Position numbers and translations under genes: made by a program. The notes beneath the pieces are model-generated. The model was not told where the DNA came from, did not search any database, and was given only the letters and a program-made list of their open reading frames with translations. 64,000 nucleotides of DNA, taken from contig JAEUHG010000044.1 in NCBI GenBank assembly GCA_016795425.1, positions 1-64,000 on the forward strand. Direction: 5' to 3'. The DNA comes from Verrucomicrobiales bacterium. Lineage in GTDB: Bacteria; Verrucomicrobiota; Verrucomicrobiia; Limisphaerales; CAIMTB01. Positions 8,970-16,842 of the stretch are shown piece after piece (within the stretch, counting starts at the first letter, position 1; each line of letters begins with the position of its first letter).

Positions 8970-10444
8970 TGGACGCCCTCCATCAGGCGGCGGATTGGCC
9001 GGGTGAAGAGCATCAGAATGAGGCCGGTGCCACCAGCCGTCAGGACCACCTGGAAGAATCGCCAGGGCATGGCCTGAGTGTTGTCGCCACTGACCTCGGC
9101 GGCGAATTGGCCGGCGATAAGATTGCCCAGAGAGGTGGCGAGGAACCAGATGCCCATCATCTGTCCCACCAGCCGCGGAGGGGCGAGTTTCGTAACGGAA
9201 CTGAGGCCCACCGGACTGAGGAAGAGTTCGCCAAAGGTGTGCAGGAGGTAAGTCGCAATGAGCCATGTCGGCCAGACGGGTCCGGTTTGGATGGCAGCCT
9301 TTGCGCCAATCGCCAGGACCAGGAATCCGGCGGCGAGCAGGAGGAGGCCCCAGGACACTTTGATGGTCAGACTGGGATTTCGGCCACGCTGATTCAGGCG
9401 GATCCACAGGGCCGCCGCAGCTGGGGCCAGGAGGATGATGAAAGCGGCATTCAAGGACTGGAACCAGCCTGCGGGGACTTCGAACCCGGCGAGGACGCGC
9501 TGGGTGTGGCGTTCCGCGAAGAGGTTCAACGACGAACCTGCCTGTTCGAAACCCGACCAAAACATCGCCGAAGCCACGAAGAGGATGGCGATGACGGTGA
9601 GGCGTCGTTTCTCGAGGCCAGTGAGGCCGGCACCGAGGAAGGCCCAGGCGAAGAAGGCCACGGCAATGGAGACAATCACCACGGTGGTGTTGCGCGCGAG
9701 TTTCACCGGATCGATCACCAGGACGCCACTGATGGCCAGGATCACCGTGACCGCCACGGCGCCGATGCCGGCCCAGGCCAGAATGCTGTCACGTCGAACG
9801 TCGCTTGCCGGGAACTGGGGGCGCATGCCGATGGCGCCCAGGTGATGGCGGGTCAGTTTGAATTGGATCAGGCCCAGCACCATACCGACCCCGGCGGCGG
9901 TGAAGCCGTAGTGCCAGTTCAGTTTCTCGCCGAGGGTACTGCAAACGAGGGGCCCCAGGGCGGCGCCGAGGTTGATCCCCATGTAGAACAGGGTGAACCC
10001 GGCGTCCCGGCGCGCGCCGCCTTCCGGGTACAATTGACCCACCAGCGTGCTGATGTTGGGTTTCAACAGGCCGGTGCCCAACACAACCAGGACCAGGCCG
10101 AGAAAAAAGGTCTCGGTTCGTGGAATGCCGAGTGAGAAGTGCCCCGCGGCAATGAGAATGCCGCCATACGCAATGGCGCGTTGGGCGCCGAGCAGGCGGT
10201 CGGCGAGCCAGCCGCCCGGCAGCGCCGCCAGGTACACGCCGGCGGTGTAAAGACCGTAGATCGCCGTCGCAACCGGATCGGTGAGACCCAGCCCGCCATT
10301 CCGGACTTGGTCCACCATGAAAAGAACCAGCAGAGCCCGCATGCCGTAGTAACTCAGCCGCTCCCACATCTCGGTGAAGAACAGGGTGTAGAGTCCGGCG
10401 GGATGCCGGGTCGATCCTGTCTCGGCAGCAGAAGGCGCGATCAT
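8966..10444 (-). CDS. POT-family proton-dependent di/tripeptide transporter
   Basis: A 492-residue inner-membrane protein with about 12-14 hydrophobic segments. The first membrane segment carries EMWERLSYYG, the POT signature ExxERxxYYG used in proton coupling. Later segments show GGWLADRLLGAQRAI (major facilitator loop 2-3) and FYMGINLGAALGPLV (PTR2 signature region). POT proteins import di- and tripeptides with protons. The ATG at 10444 is chosen because the POT motif follows after a normal-length N-terminus; an upstream in-frame extension would run into the next gene. The gene lies 26 bases after the lyase gene and overlaps the peptidase-cyclophilin gene at ATGA. Confidence 0.93.
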   Translation of the reverse strand: MIAPSAAETGSTRHPAGLYTLFFTEMWERLSYYGMRALLVLFMVDQVRNGGLGLTDPVATAIYGLYTAGVYLAALPGGWLADRLLGAQRAIAYGGILIAAGHFSLGIPRTETFFLGLVLVVLGTGLLKPNISTLVGQLYPEGGARRDAGFTLFYMGINLGAALGPLVCSTLGEKLNWHYGFTAAGVGMVLGLIQFKLTRHHLGAIGMRPQFPASDVRRDSILAWAGIGAVAVTVILAISGVLVIDPVKLARNTTVVIVSIAVAFFAWAFLGAGLTGLEKRRLTVIAILFVASAMFWSGFEQAGSSLNLFAERHTQRVLAGFEVPAGWFQSLNAAFIILLAPAAAALWIRLNQRGRNPSLTIKVSWGLLLLAAGFLVLAIGAKAAIQTGPVWPTWLIATYLLHTFGELFLSPVGLSSVTKLAPPRLVGQMMGIWFLATSLGNLIAGQFAAEVSGDNTQAMPWRFFQVVLTAGGTGLILMLFTRPIRRLMEGVQ

Positions 10445-10470
10445 GGGGCAGGGATGGCGACGGAAATGGG

Positions 10471-11409
10471 TCAGCGGGATGGGGAAGAGCGCTTCGCGGT
10501 CCCGCGCCGCGGCAATTTGGGTCGATGCTTCATGCCGTCGTGGATCACTTTCAGCACTTGCTGGCGTTCGGTTCCTGTCAGGGGCAGGCGCGGGGCCCGG
10601 ACCCATTCCTTGCCGAGGCCGCATTCTTGAACGGCGAGTTTGATGTACTGGACGAATTTGGGGTGGGTATCGAGGTGGGCAAGCGGGGTGAACCAGCGAT
10701 TGAATTCGCGGGCTTCCTCCCATTTCCCGGCGCGGGTGAGGTCCCAGAGGTGTTGGTTCTCGGGGGGAAAGGCGATGCCAGCTCCGGCGACCCAACCATC
10801 GATGCCGAGAATGGCACTTTCGAGAACGAGGTCATCGACACCGGTGAACAGGGCATAGCGATCACCGACCGTATGGTGCAGGTCCGTGATGCGCCGCGGG
10901 TTTCCCGAACTTTCCTTCAACGCCACGAAGTTCTTTTGGGTGGCCAATCGAGCGAACATCTCGGGTGTGATGTCGTGTCCATAGCTGATCGGGTTGTTGT
11001 AGATCATGATCGGCAACCCGGTCGCCTTGGCCACCGTTCGAAAGTGGTGCAGCGACTCCGCCGGGTCGGGCGATTTATAGACCATCGGAGGCATCAGCAT
11101 GAAACCGTCGACACCGAGTCGCTCACCATCGGCAACGTACCGGCAGGCCTCGGCGACGCTGGTCTCGGCGACGCCGCTCAGGACGGGGATTCGTCCGTCG
11201 ACCGCTTCCACCATGGCAGCCATAACGTCGCGCTTGTCCTCGGCGGTCATAGATTGGTTTTCGCCGAGCGAACCCAGGATGACGAGGCCACTGATGCCGC
11301 TTTGGATCAGGACTTCGGCGTGAGCCGCGGTGGCGGCCAGATCCAGCGAACCATCGCGGTGCATCTGAGTGGTGTGGGCGGGAAAGACTCCGGACCAGAA
11401 CGGTTTCAT
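10471..11409 (-). CDS. Dihydrodipicolinate synthase family lyase, possible 1-pyrroline-4-hydroxy-2-carboxylate deaminase
   Basis: A 312-residue class I aldolase-fold protein. It has GSLGENQSM (~46-54), Tyr137 in MIYNNPISYG and the Schiff-base Lys165 in FVALKESSGN, all expected for the DapA/NanA superfamily. Housekeeping DapA cannot be excluded by motif alone, but the 4-hydroxyproline-epimerase-type racemase on the same strand suggests the hydroxyproline pathway deaminase, which forms alpha-ketoglutarate semialdehyde. The oxidase and the semialdehyde dehydrogenase of that pathway are not in the window. The ATG at 11409 starts at family homology; an extension upstream is translated from a purine-rich repeat and is unlikely to be coding. 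Confidence 0.82.
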   Translation of the reverse strand: MKPFWSGVFPAHTTQMHRDGSLDLAATAAHAEVLIQSGISGLVILGSLGENQSMTAEDKRDVMAAMVEAVDGRIPVLSGVAETSVAEACRYVADGERLGVDGFMLMPPMVYKSPDPAESLHHFRTVAKATGLPIMIYNNPISYGHDITPEMFARLATQKNFVALKESSGNPRRITDLHHTVGDRYALFTGVDDLVLESAILGIDGWVAGAGIAFPPENQHLWDLTRAGKWEEAREFNRWFTPLAHLDTHPKFVQYIKLAVQECGLGKEWVRAPRLPLTGTERQQVLKVIHDGMKHRPKLPRRGTAKRSSPSR

Positions 11410-11447
11410 GCGGGCGGAGGATGGGATGGGGAAGGGGCGTTGGGGAA

Positions 11448-11580
11448 GAGGGAAGGGAGCGTTGGGGAAGTGGGAAGTGCGATTGAAGACCAACAGGAAC
11501 AAGGGGCCTGGCTGCCTGCTGGAAAATTTGACCACTGGCTGCCGTCAACCACTTCCCACTTCCCCAACCCCTCTTCCCTC
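11448..11580. repeat. Purine/pyrimidine-rich inverted repeat at the threonine aldolase 3' end
   Basis: A ~32-base G/A-rich arm (11448-11479, containing GTTGGGGAAGTGGGAAGTG) is mirrored by a C/T-rich arm (11550-11580), separated by about 70 bases. The pairing is nearly perfect. The right arm falls inside the last codons of the threonine aldolase gene and gives it a Gly/Val/Glu tail; the left arm is upstream of the lyase gene. It could be a transcriptional or mobile repeat element. Confidence 0.6.
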
Positions 11581-12663
11581 TGGAAGGAGAGATTGAAGGT
11601 CGGCGACGAAGGCGTTCAGGTCGTCCTCGGTGGTGTCCCACGAGCACATCAGACGGCAGCCTGTCTCGCCTTCAAAGACGTAGAAGTGCCATCCGCGGGC
11701 GTGGAGGGCGCGGATGGCGGGGCCGGGCAATTCGACAAACACACCGTTGGCCTCCGTGGGATGCAGGAGACGAGTTCCGGGTAATCGCGAGAGGCGCTCG
11801 GAAAGGCGCCGGGCCATGGTGTTCGCATGCGTGGCATATCGAAGCCAGGCGCCATCGGCGAGCAATCCGATCCAGGGAGCCGCCAGGAATCGCATCTTTG
11901 ATGCCAGTTGTCCGGACTGTTTGATTCGGTAGTCGAGCTCCCGACCTAGCTCGCGGTCAAACACCACAATGGCCTCGCCGAAGAGTCCTCCATTCTTGGT
12001 GGCGCCGAGACTAAGGATGTCGATGCCGGCGCGCCAGGTGATGTCCTTGGGCGGGACACCCAGGGAGGCTACGGCATTGGCCAGCCGGGCACCGTCGAGG
12101 TGCACGCGCAGTCCATGGGCATGGGCGGTTTCCGATAATTCCGACAATTCCGCGGGGGTGTAGACCGTGCCGCATTCGGTGGCCTGGGTAAGGCTGAGAG
12201 CCGCGGGTTTTGAGGAGTGAAGGGGGAAATGGGAGGTCGCCGTTTTGGCGATGACCTCAGGTCGGAGTTTGCCGTGATCACCGGGCAACGGGAGCAGCTT
12301 GGCGCCGCCGCTGAAGAATTCGGGTGCTCCGCATTCGTCGTGCTGAATGTGGGCGAATTCGTGGCAGAGGACGGCATGGTACGGGCGGCAGGCGGCGGAC
12401 AGGGAGAGAGCATTGGCGGCGGTGCCGTTGAAGACGAAGAAGACCTGGGCATCCGTCTCGAGCAGGTCGCGAATCAACCTGCACGCCTGGGTGGTCCAAG
12501 GGTCATCGCCATAACCGGTGATGTGTCCGGAGTTCGCCGTGAGGACGGCGTTGAGGGCTTCGGGACAAATGCCGGAGTTGTTGTCGCTGGCGAAATGTCG
12601 CGGGCGTCGTGGCGAGGAATCGGTCACGTCCCGATGCAAGGGGCCGAGGCCGGGTTTGGGCAA
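11545..12663 (-). CDS. Low-specificity L-threonine aldolase (PLP enzyme)
   Basis: A 372-residue cytoplasmic fold-type I PLP enzyme. It has FASDNNSGICPEAL near the N-terminus, the substrate loop HITGYGDDPWT, FVFNGTAANALSL, the PLP Asp in VHLDGARLANA (Asp190) and the Schiff-base Lys223 in LSLGATKNGGLFGEA. Threonine aldolases cleave threonine and allo-threonine to glycine and acetaldehyde and act on other beta-hydroxy amino acids. The protein is slightly longer than usual at both ends: about 23 residues precede the conserved start, and the last ~11 residues derive from an inverted repeat. It is the first gene of the leftward peptide-use cluster and is divergent from the pseudopilin gene. Confidence 0.92.
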   Translation of the reverse strand: MPKPGLGPLHRDVTDSSPRRPRHFASDNNSGICPEALNAVLTANSGHITGYGDDPWTTQACRLIRDLLETDAQVFFVFNGTAANALSLSAACRPYHAVLCHEFAHIQHDECGAPEFFSGGAKLLPLPGDHGKLRPEVIAKTATSHFPLHSSKPAALSLTQATECGTVYTPAELSELSETAHAHGLRVHLDGARLANAVASLGVPPKDITWRAGIDILSLGATKNGGLFGEAIVVFDRELGRELDYRIKQSGQLASKMRFLAAPWIGLLADGAWLRYATHANTMARRLSERLSRLPGTRLLHPTEANGVFVELPGPAIRALHARGWHFYVFEGETGCRLMCSWDTTEDDLNAFVADLQSLLPEGRGVGEVGSG

Positions 12664-12722
12664 GACGGAAGGGGGAAACCGGCACTTTCGGGAACGTGGA
12701 GCCCGTGATAGGATGGAGCGCG

Positions 12723-13598
12723 ATGATGCAGGGGCGAAGACGCAACCTCCGGGCGACCGCGCTCTGGCCGATGGACCGGGGCGGGCGGGGTTTCAGCCTG
12801 GTGGAATTGCTCGTGGTCATTGCCATCATCGCCATTCTGGCGTCCTTTTTGCTGACCAGTCTTTCTCGGGCCAAGGAGACCGCCCGCCGCATCAAGTGCA
12901 CGAACAACCTGCGGCAGTTGGCCATCACCTGGCAGTTGTACGCGGACGATCACGAGGATCGAATGGTTCCGAACGGGGCGGGGAGTGCTGCGGACCTGGA
13001 CGGAAAGCGGTTATGGGTGGTGGGCAACACGCACCAGGACGTCCCGGCCTTTACCAATCGGGAATACCTGTTGAATCCCAAATACGCGGCGTTTGCCGAC
13101 TACTTGAAATCGCCGGAGATCTACAAGTGTCCGTCGGATCATCTGACCGTTCCGATCGGCGGCAAAGAGCATCCAACGACCCGCAGTTATGCCCTGAACG
13201 GATACCTGGCTTGGGAGGAGGCCCAGGGCCAGGCGTCACTGCTTTCCCCGGATTTCTACGTGTTCCAGAAGACCTCCGAACTCAGCGCCGGCAGCCCGTC
13301 GTCGATCCTGCAATTCGTGGACACCGCGCCGGGCAACCTTTGTCATTCGGCGTTCGTCATCTACCTCGATCACGGATTGGAGGGCCTTTACTACCATCTG
13401 CCTTCGGTGCAGCACGGCGGCGGTGGCACCGCAAGTTTTGCGGATGGCCACGTGGACTTTCACGAGTGGCGGGATCCCGAGACGACCCGCACCGCCCGGG
13501 ACAAATGGATTCCCAACCATTTCACGATTCAGGTTCCGCGGAACCAGGATCTGCGATGGTTGAAAGACCGCGCTTCGGCGCGGAAATTGGAACCCTGA
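12723..13598 (+). CDS. Type II secretion-like pseudopilin with C-terminal 'ADGHV' motif
   Basis: A 291-residue protein with a type III (prepilin) signal: RGGRGFSLVELLVVIAIIAILASFLL, read here as RGG RG|FSLVELLVV with cleavage after Gly23 and Glu at mature position 5. Then KETARRIKCTNNLRQLAITW and YADDHEDRMVPN follow. Near the end GGGGTASFADGHVDFHEW is the C-terminal motif seen in the very large pseudopilin paralogue families of Verrucomicrobia and Planctomycetes. It is probably processed by a prepilin peptidase and exposed in the envelope. ATG at 12723 is preferred since a GGATGG stretch lies just upstream and the prepilin leader then has normal length. Confidence 0.92.
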   Translation: MMQGRRRNLRATALWPMDRGGRGFSLVELLVVIAIIAILASFLLTSLSRAKETARRIKCTNNLRQLAITWQLYADDHEDRMVPNGAGSAADLDGKRLWVVGNTHQDVPAFTNREYLLNPKYAAFADYLKSPEIYKCPSDHLTVPIGGKEHPTTRSYALNGYLAWEEAQGQASLLSPDFYVFQKTSELSAGSPSSILQFVDTAPGNLCHSAFVIYLDHGLEGLYYHLPSVQHGGGGTASFADGHVDFHEWRDPETTRTARDKWIPNHFTIQVPRNQDLRWLKDRASARKLEP

Positions 13599-13757
13599 AT
13601 CGCGAGCGTTTGCCTCGAATCGGCGCCCGACGGGCGGGGCGCGCCGTGTGCGCGGAAATCGATCCGATCGCAAATCAACGCCCACCCCAGGGGGGCCATG
13701 ACTTCCGCAGAGCGGTTGCGGGTGAGGCTGCCAGGATGTGTCGCACCTGGATGCGGT

Positions 13758-14477
13758 TTATCGGCGCACGGCTTCCGGTGGCGCGGCGACCGGGATGGCG
13801 GCGTCGACCGGAAGGAACTCGAAATAGGCGAAGTTATTGCCCTTGGTGTAGTGGAAGGTGAGGAGTTGTCGGCCAGTTGTGGGGAACCGAATGGTGCCAA
13901 TGTCGGCAAGGTCCCAGTGGTGGTAGCTTGCCGTGGCGACGGGCAGGCGACACTCGGCGGCGGGCACGCCGTTCAAGTCGAAACGCACCACATTGGTCTG
14001 AAAGGCATAAAGGCAGCGGATGCGGTAGGTGCCGGCGTGGAGGACGTTGACCGTGTAGTTGCACCACTCGCCGTTCTCGGTCCATCCGATGTAGAACTGA
14101 TTGATGTGCGGGCTGACACGATTGGTGTGGTTAAGGTCGGCCCAGTCTTTCACGAACGAGAGGTCGACGCCTTCGTCCCTGCGGAAATGCCAGATATATG
14201 GCGCGGCGTGTGACCGTTGATGTCCGGGTTCGAGATTAAGTTTTCCGCTTCCATTATTGAGGGCGTCGGTGTCGTGGTAGCTGATCCCCTCGCCACCTTG
14301 GTCATACAACGCGCATTGCACGATGCCTGGAATGTTGGGTGGCCCCATTTTGTGGAAAGGGTCGGTAAAGGGACGGCCCTGGTATTCGGAAGGCTCCGCG
14401 GCACCGACGCCCAGTAGGGCGAACAGCATCCAGGGGGCGGCGAAGAGCAGGCTTGGGCGGAATCGAAGGAATGGCAT
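13758..14477 (-). CDS. Secreted carbohydrate-binding protein (CBM6/malectin-like)
   Basis: A 239-residue exported protein with a signal peptide (hydrophobic to about residue 27, ending GVGAAEP). The body has GISYHDTDALNNG, YIGWTENGEWCNYTVNV and AGTYRIRCLYA, then VRFDLNGVPAAE and LLTFHYTKGNNFAYFEF, a beta-sandwich pattern typical of CBM6-type carbohydrate-binding domains. No catalytic domain is seen. The gene starts 37 bases after the GH30-like gene on the same strand, so the two are probably co-transcribed and act together on an extracellular glycan. Confidence 0.75.
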   Translation of the reverse strand: MPFLRFRPSLLFAAPWMLFALLGVGAAEPSEYQGRPFTDPFHKMGPPNIPGIVQCALYDQGGEGISYHDTDALNNGSGKLNLEPGHQRSHAAPYIWHFRRDEGVDLSFVKDWADLNHTNRVSPHINQFYIGWTENGEWCNYTVNVLHAGTYRIRCLYAFQTNVVRFDLNGVPAAECRLPVATASYHHWDLADIGTIRFPTTGRQLLTFHYTKGNNFAYFEFLPVDAAIPVAAPPEAVRR

Positions 14478-14514
14478 GGTGGCGGTGGTGGGACGGACGG
14501 GAATCTTTGATGAA

Positions 14515-16704
14515 TCAGCGAGTGGTACCCAGGAATGTCAGGTAACTGGCGGTCGGCAACCGGCAATGGGCGACACCCTTTTCTACAGGAACTTGAGGCA
14601 ATTCGAGCATTCCCCGGGTGGCGTCGGTAACCAGCGGTTGGAGTGAGGCCAGGGCATCGGGAAGTCCGGTAATGGTGACGTCGCGATCGGCGCCGCGATT
14701 GACAACATGGATGGCGAATTGACCGAGAACGAGTTGGCCGAAGGCGGCGCAGGTCAGGTCCGCGCGATTTTTTGAAATCGGCAGGGCAAAGGCGCCCGGC
14801 GGGGTGCGCCCCAACTGACAAAGGTTCCAGAAGCGTTGCGTCGGCCGGATGGGGCCGTCGCTGCCGTAGACACCCGCACCCCAGAGAACTGAGTAGTCCG
14901 CGGTGAGTTGCCAATGCATCACGGTGGCCGGCTGGGCGACTGAACAGACGCGCAGGTACAAATCGATCTCCTGAAGCGCAAACCATGGCTCCAGCATGAT
15001 CGACGGATACTCGTGCAGGTGGGCGTCCGGACCTGCCTCCGTGGCCAACAGCGGCACGCGCAGGGACCGGGCGGCATCGGACCATTGGTGCAAATCGGTA
15101 TCCGTGCAACCACGCCACGTATGAAACGCGATGGCCCCGATATGCCGGTGGGTAGCGGGGTCATCCATGGATGGTTTCAAAAACGCCAAGGCGGACGGGA
15201 TGGCATGGGCCGTGTCACCCAGGAGCAATCGGGTCGCCAGGCCGCGATCGGCCAGCTCTGCTCCCATGGCTTTCAGGTAGGCGCAGTGTTCGTCCGGCGT
15301 CTGGCGCACCTCGACCCCGATCTCGGGTTCGTTCAATGAAAAGAAATCCGCCTCCACGCCGTGGCTGGTCTTGAGCCACGCGAGGTAGGCGCCAATGCCA
15401 CGGCAAAGACGCTGGAGTTTGGCGGGATTCAGGGCGGTGCCGCGAAGTCCCTGCGGTTGATGAAGGGCGCGGCCCCAGGAAGGCGGCGACCAGGCGCTGA
15501 CGATGACCGGCATGCCTCGTCGGGCGAGCGTGCGCGCCATGGACATCGCATCGGCAACGCGGCGATCGACAGTGCGATGGCGAGCGCTTTCGAGTGGATC
15601 GACATCTTCGTTGGGGTCCCATTCAGCCCACGGCATGGCCACGCGACCCCAGGCGACCCGGAGATGATCGAGGTTGTATTCAATGACCGCCGGGTCCGTC
15701 TCCGGAAACTGAAGGCGAAAGTTGCCGCCGATGCCATCGAAACGCGCCCCCGGGCGATGGAGATCGACCGCGATCGTCGCCGGACTGTCATCGCGTTTCG
15801 GATCCACGGTGAATCGGAGTTCGGTCTCGGTTTCCTGACCGGGCACGGCGTTGCCAGGGAGGAGGCGGAAATAGACCTGCAGACCGTCCGGCGGCCGCGC
15901 GGTCCCCGTGGGCAAAAACTTCTGCAGCGCTTGTGGATTGTTCAGACGAGTTGGGCGCTCCGACGCATCCTGGCGGAGTCGTACTTCCGTCGCTGGCGAA
16001 CATTGGATTTCGAGGGTGAGGCCATGGCCCTGCAGTCGAAGGCCGTGAGCGGCGGATTCGCGGATCTCGTGATCGAAGGGGCCATTGGGAAGTGAGGTGA
16101 TGCCGCGGGTGGCTGCGGATCCGATCCATTCCAGGCCGGCACCTGCTGCGATCGGCATCGGAAGTTCCAGACAGAAATACGCACCTGACATGGGATCCGG
16201 CTGCAGCGCCTTGGTCCGAATACGGAGCGTGAAGCGACCCGGCGCCACGTCCTCCAAGATGTGGCGGACTTCGAGGCCGGCCAATTTCGTGTCGACCGTC
16301 GCGTGTTGATTCGTTCGGGTGAATTGCGGGCGCTGAAGGTATTTCACCGTGGTGTGGAATCCCGATTCGTCGGGGAGCAACGCGCGTGTGCTCCCCTCGA
16401 ACTCCACCAGATGACCGTGTACTCGAACGCCAAGCAGGTTTCCCCAGGGTGCCAGGATCGCCTGGCCGATGGCCGGGCTAGATGCCGAAAGGCAGATCAG
16501 GACGCCCAGGAAGACGCTGCCGCGTCGCGAAAGATCTGAGGTTCGTTCTGAACCGCGCCGTGCACCGCGAAGCGGTTGTGCCGGGCCGAGGCTTCCGCGA
16601 GTCAAATCGTCGGAAGGGTTCACGCCGACTTGCGAAACGCGGCCCTGATGCGAGGTGGGGGCGACGGATCGCTGGCGGAGGTCAGCGAAGCGGTTGGATT
16701 TCAC
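14515..16704 (-). CDS. Secreted GH30-like clan A glycoside hydrolase
   Basis: A 729-residue protein. After a long N-terminus comes a signal-like segment (SVFLGVLICLSASSPAIGQA). The N-terminal ~300 residues form a putative beta-rich domain. The catalytic barrel starts at RFDGIGGNFRLQF, a GH30-like opening (GFGG type), and continues with MPVIVSAWSPPSWG. The acid/base candidate is Glu in FFSLNEPEIG (~458) and the nucleophile candidate is Glu in LLATEAGPDA (~556); their spacing fits clan GH-A. The barrel is followed by a beta domain ending VAHCRLPTASYLTFLG, as in GH30. The true start could lie downstream of 16704, as about 65 residues precede the signal segment. Substrate is unknown. Confidence 0.75.
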   Translation of the reverse strand: MKSNRFADLRQRSVAPTSHQGRVSQVGVNPSDDLTRGSLGPAQPLRGARRGSERTSDLSRRGSVFLGVLICLSASSPAIGQAILAPWGNLLGVRVHGHLVEFEGSTRALLPDESGFHTTVKYLQRPQFTRTNQHATVDTKLAGLEVRHILEDVAPGRFTLRIRTKALQPDPMSGAYFCLELPMPIAAGAGLEWIGSAATRGITSLPNGPFDHEIRESAAHGLRLQGHGLTLEIQCSPATEVRLRQDASERPTRLNNPQALQKFLPTGTARPPDGLQVYFRLLPGNAVPGQETETELRFTVDPKRDDSPATIAVDLHRPGARFDGIGGNFRLQFPETDPAVIEYNLDHLRVAWGRVAMPWAEWDPNEDVDPLESARHRTVDRRVADAMSMARTLARRGMPVIVSAWSPPSWGRALHQPQGLRGTALNPAKLQRLCRGIGAYLAWLKTSHGVEADFFSLNEPEIGVEVRQTPDEHCAYLKAMGAELADRGLATRLLLGDTAHAIPSALAFLKPSMDDPATHRHIGAIAFHTWRGCTDTDLHQWSDAARSLRVPLLATEAGPDAHLHEYPSIMLEPWFALQEIDLYLRVCSVAQPATVMHWQLTADYSVLWGAGVYGSDGPIRPTQRFWNLCQLGRTPPGAFALPISKNRADLTCAAFGQLVLGQFAIHVVNRGADRDVTITGLPDALASLQPLVTDATRGMLELPQVPVEKGVAHCRLPTASYLTFLGTTR

Positions 16705-16842
16705 GGTAAGACCGCGACATTAGGGATCAACATCGCCGCCACAAGTCACAAGCCGTGGTTGCGGCCGGGCCCGTCGATGGGTGCGTTACGTTCCCCTTTG
16801 GGGGCATTGGCCATGAGAAATCGCTGAGGCACTTTGTGACCG

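Noticed and set aside
10471..11535. A longer start for the dihydrodipicolinate-synthase-family gene
   Set aside because: The extra 42 residues come from the purine-rich inverted repeat and lie before family homology.
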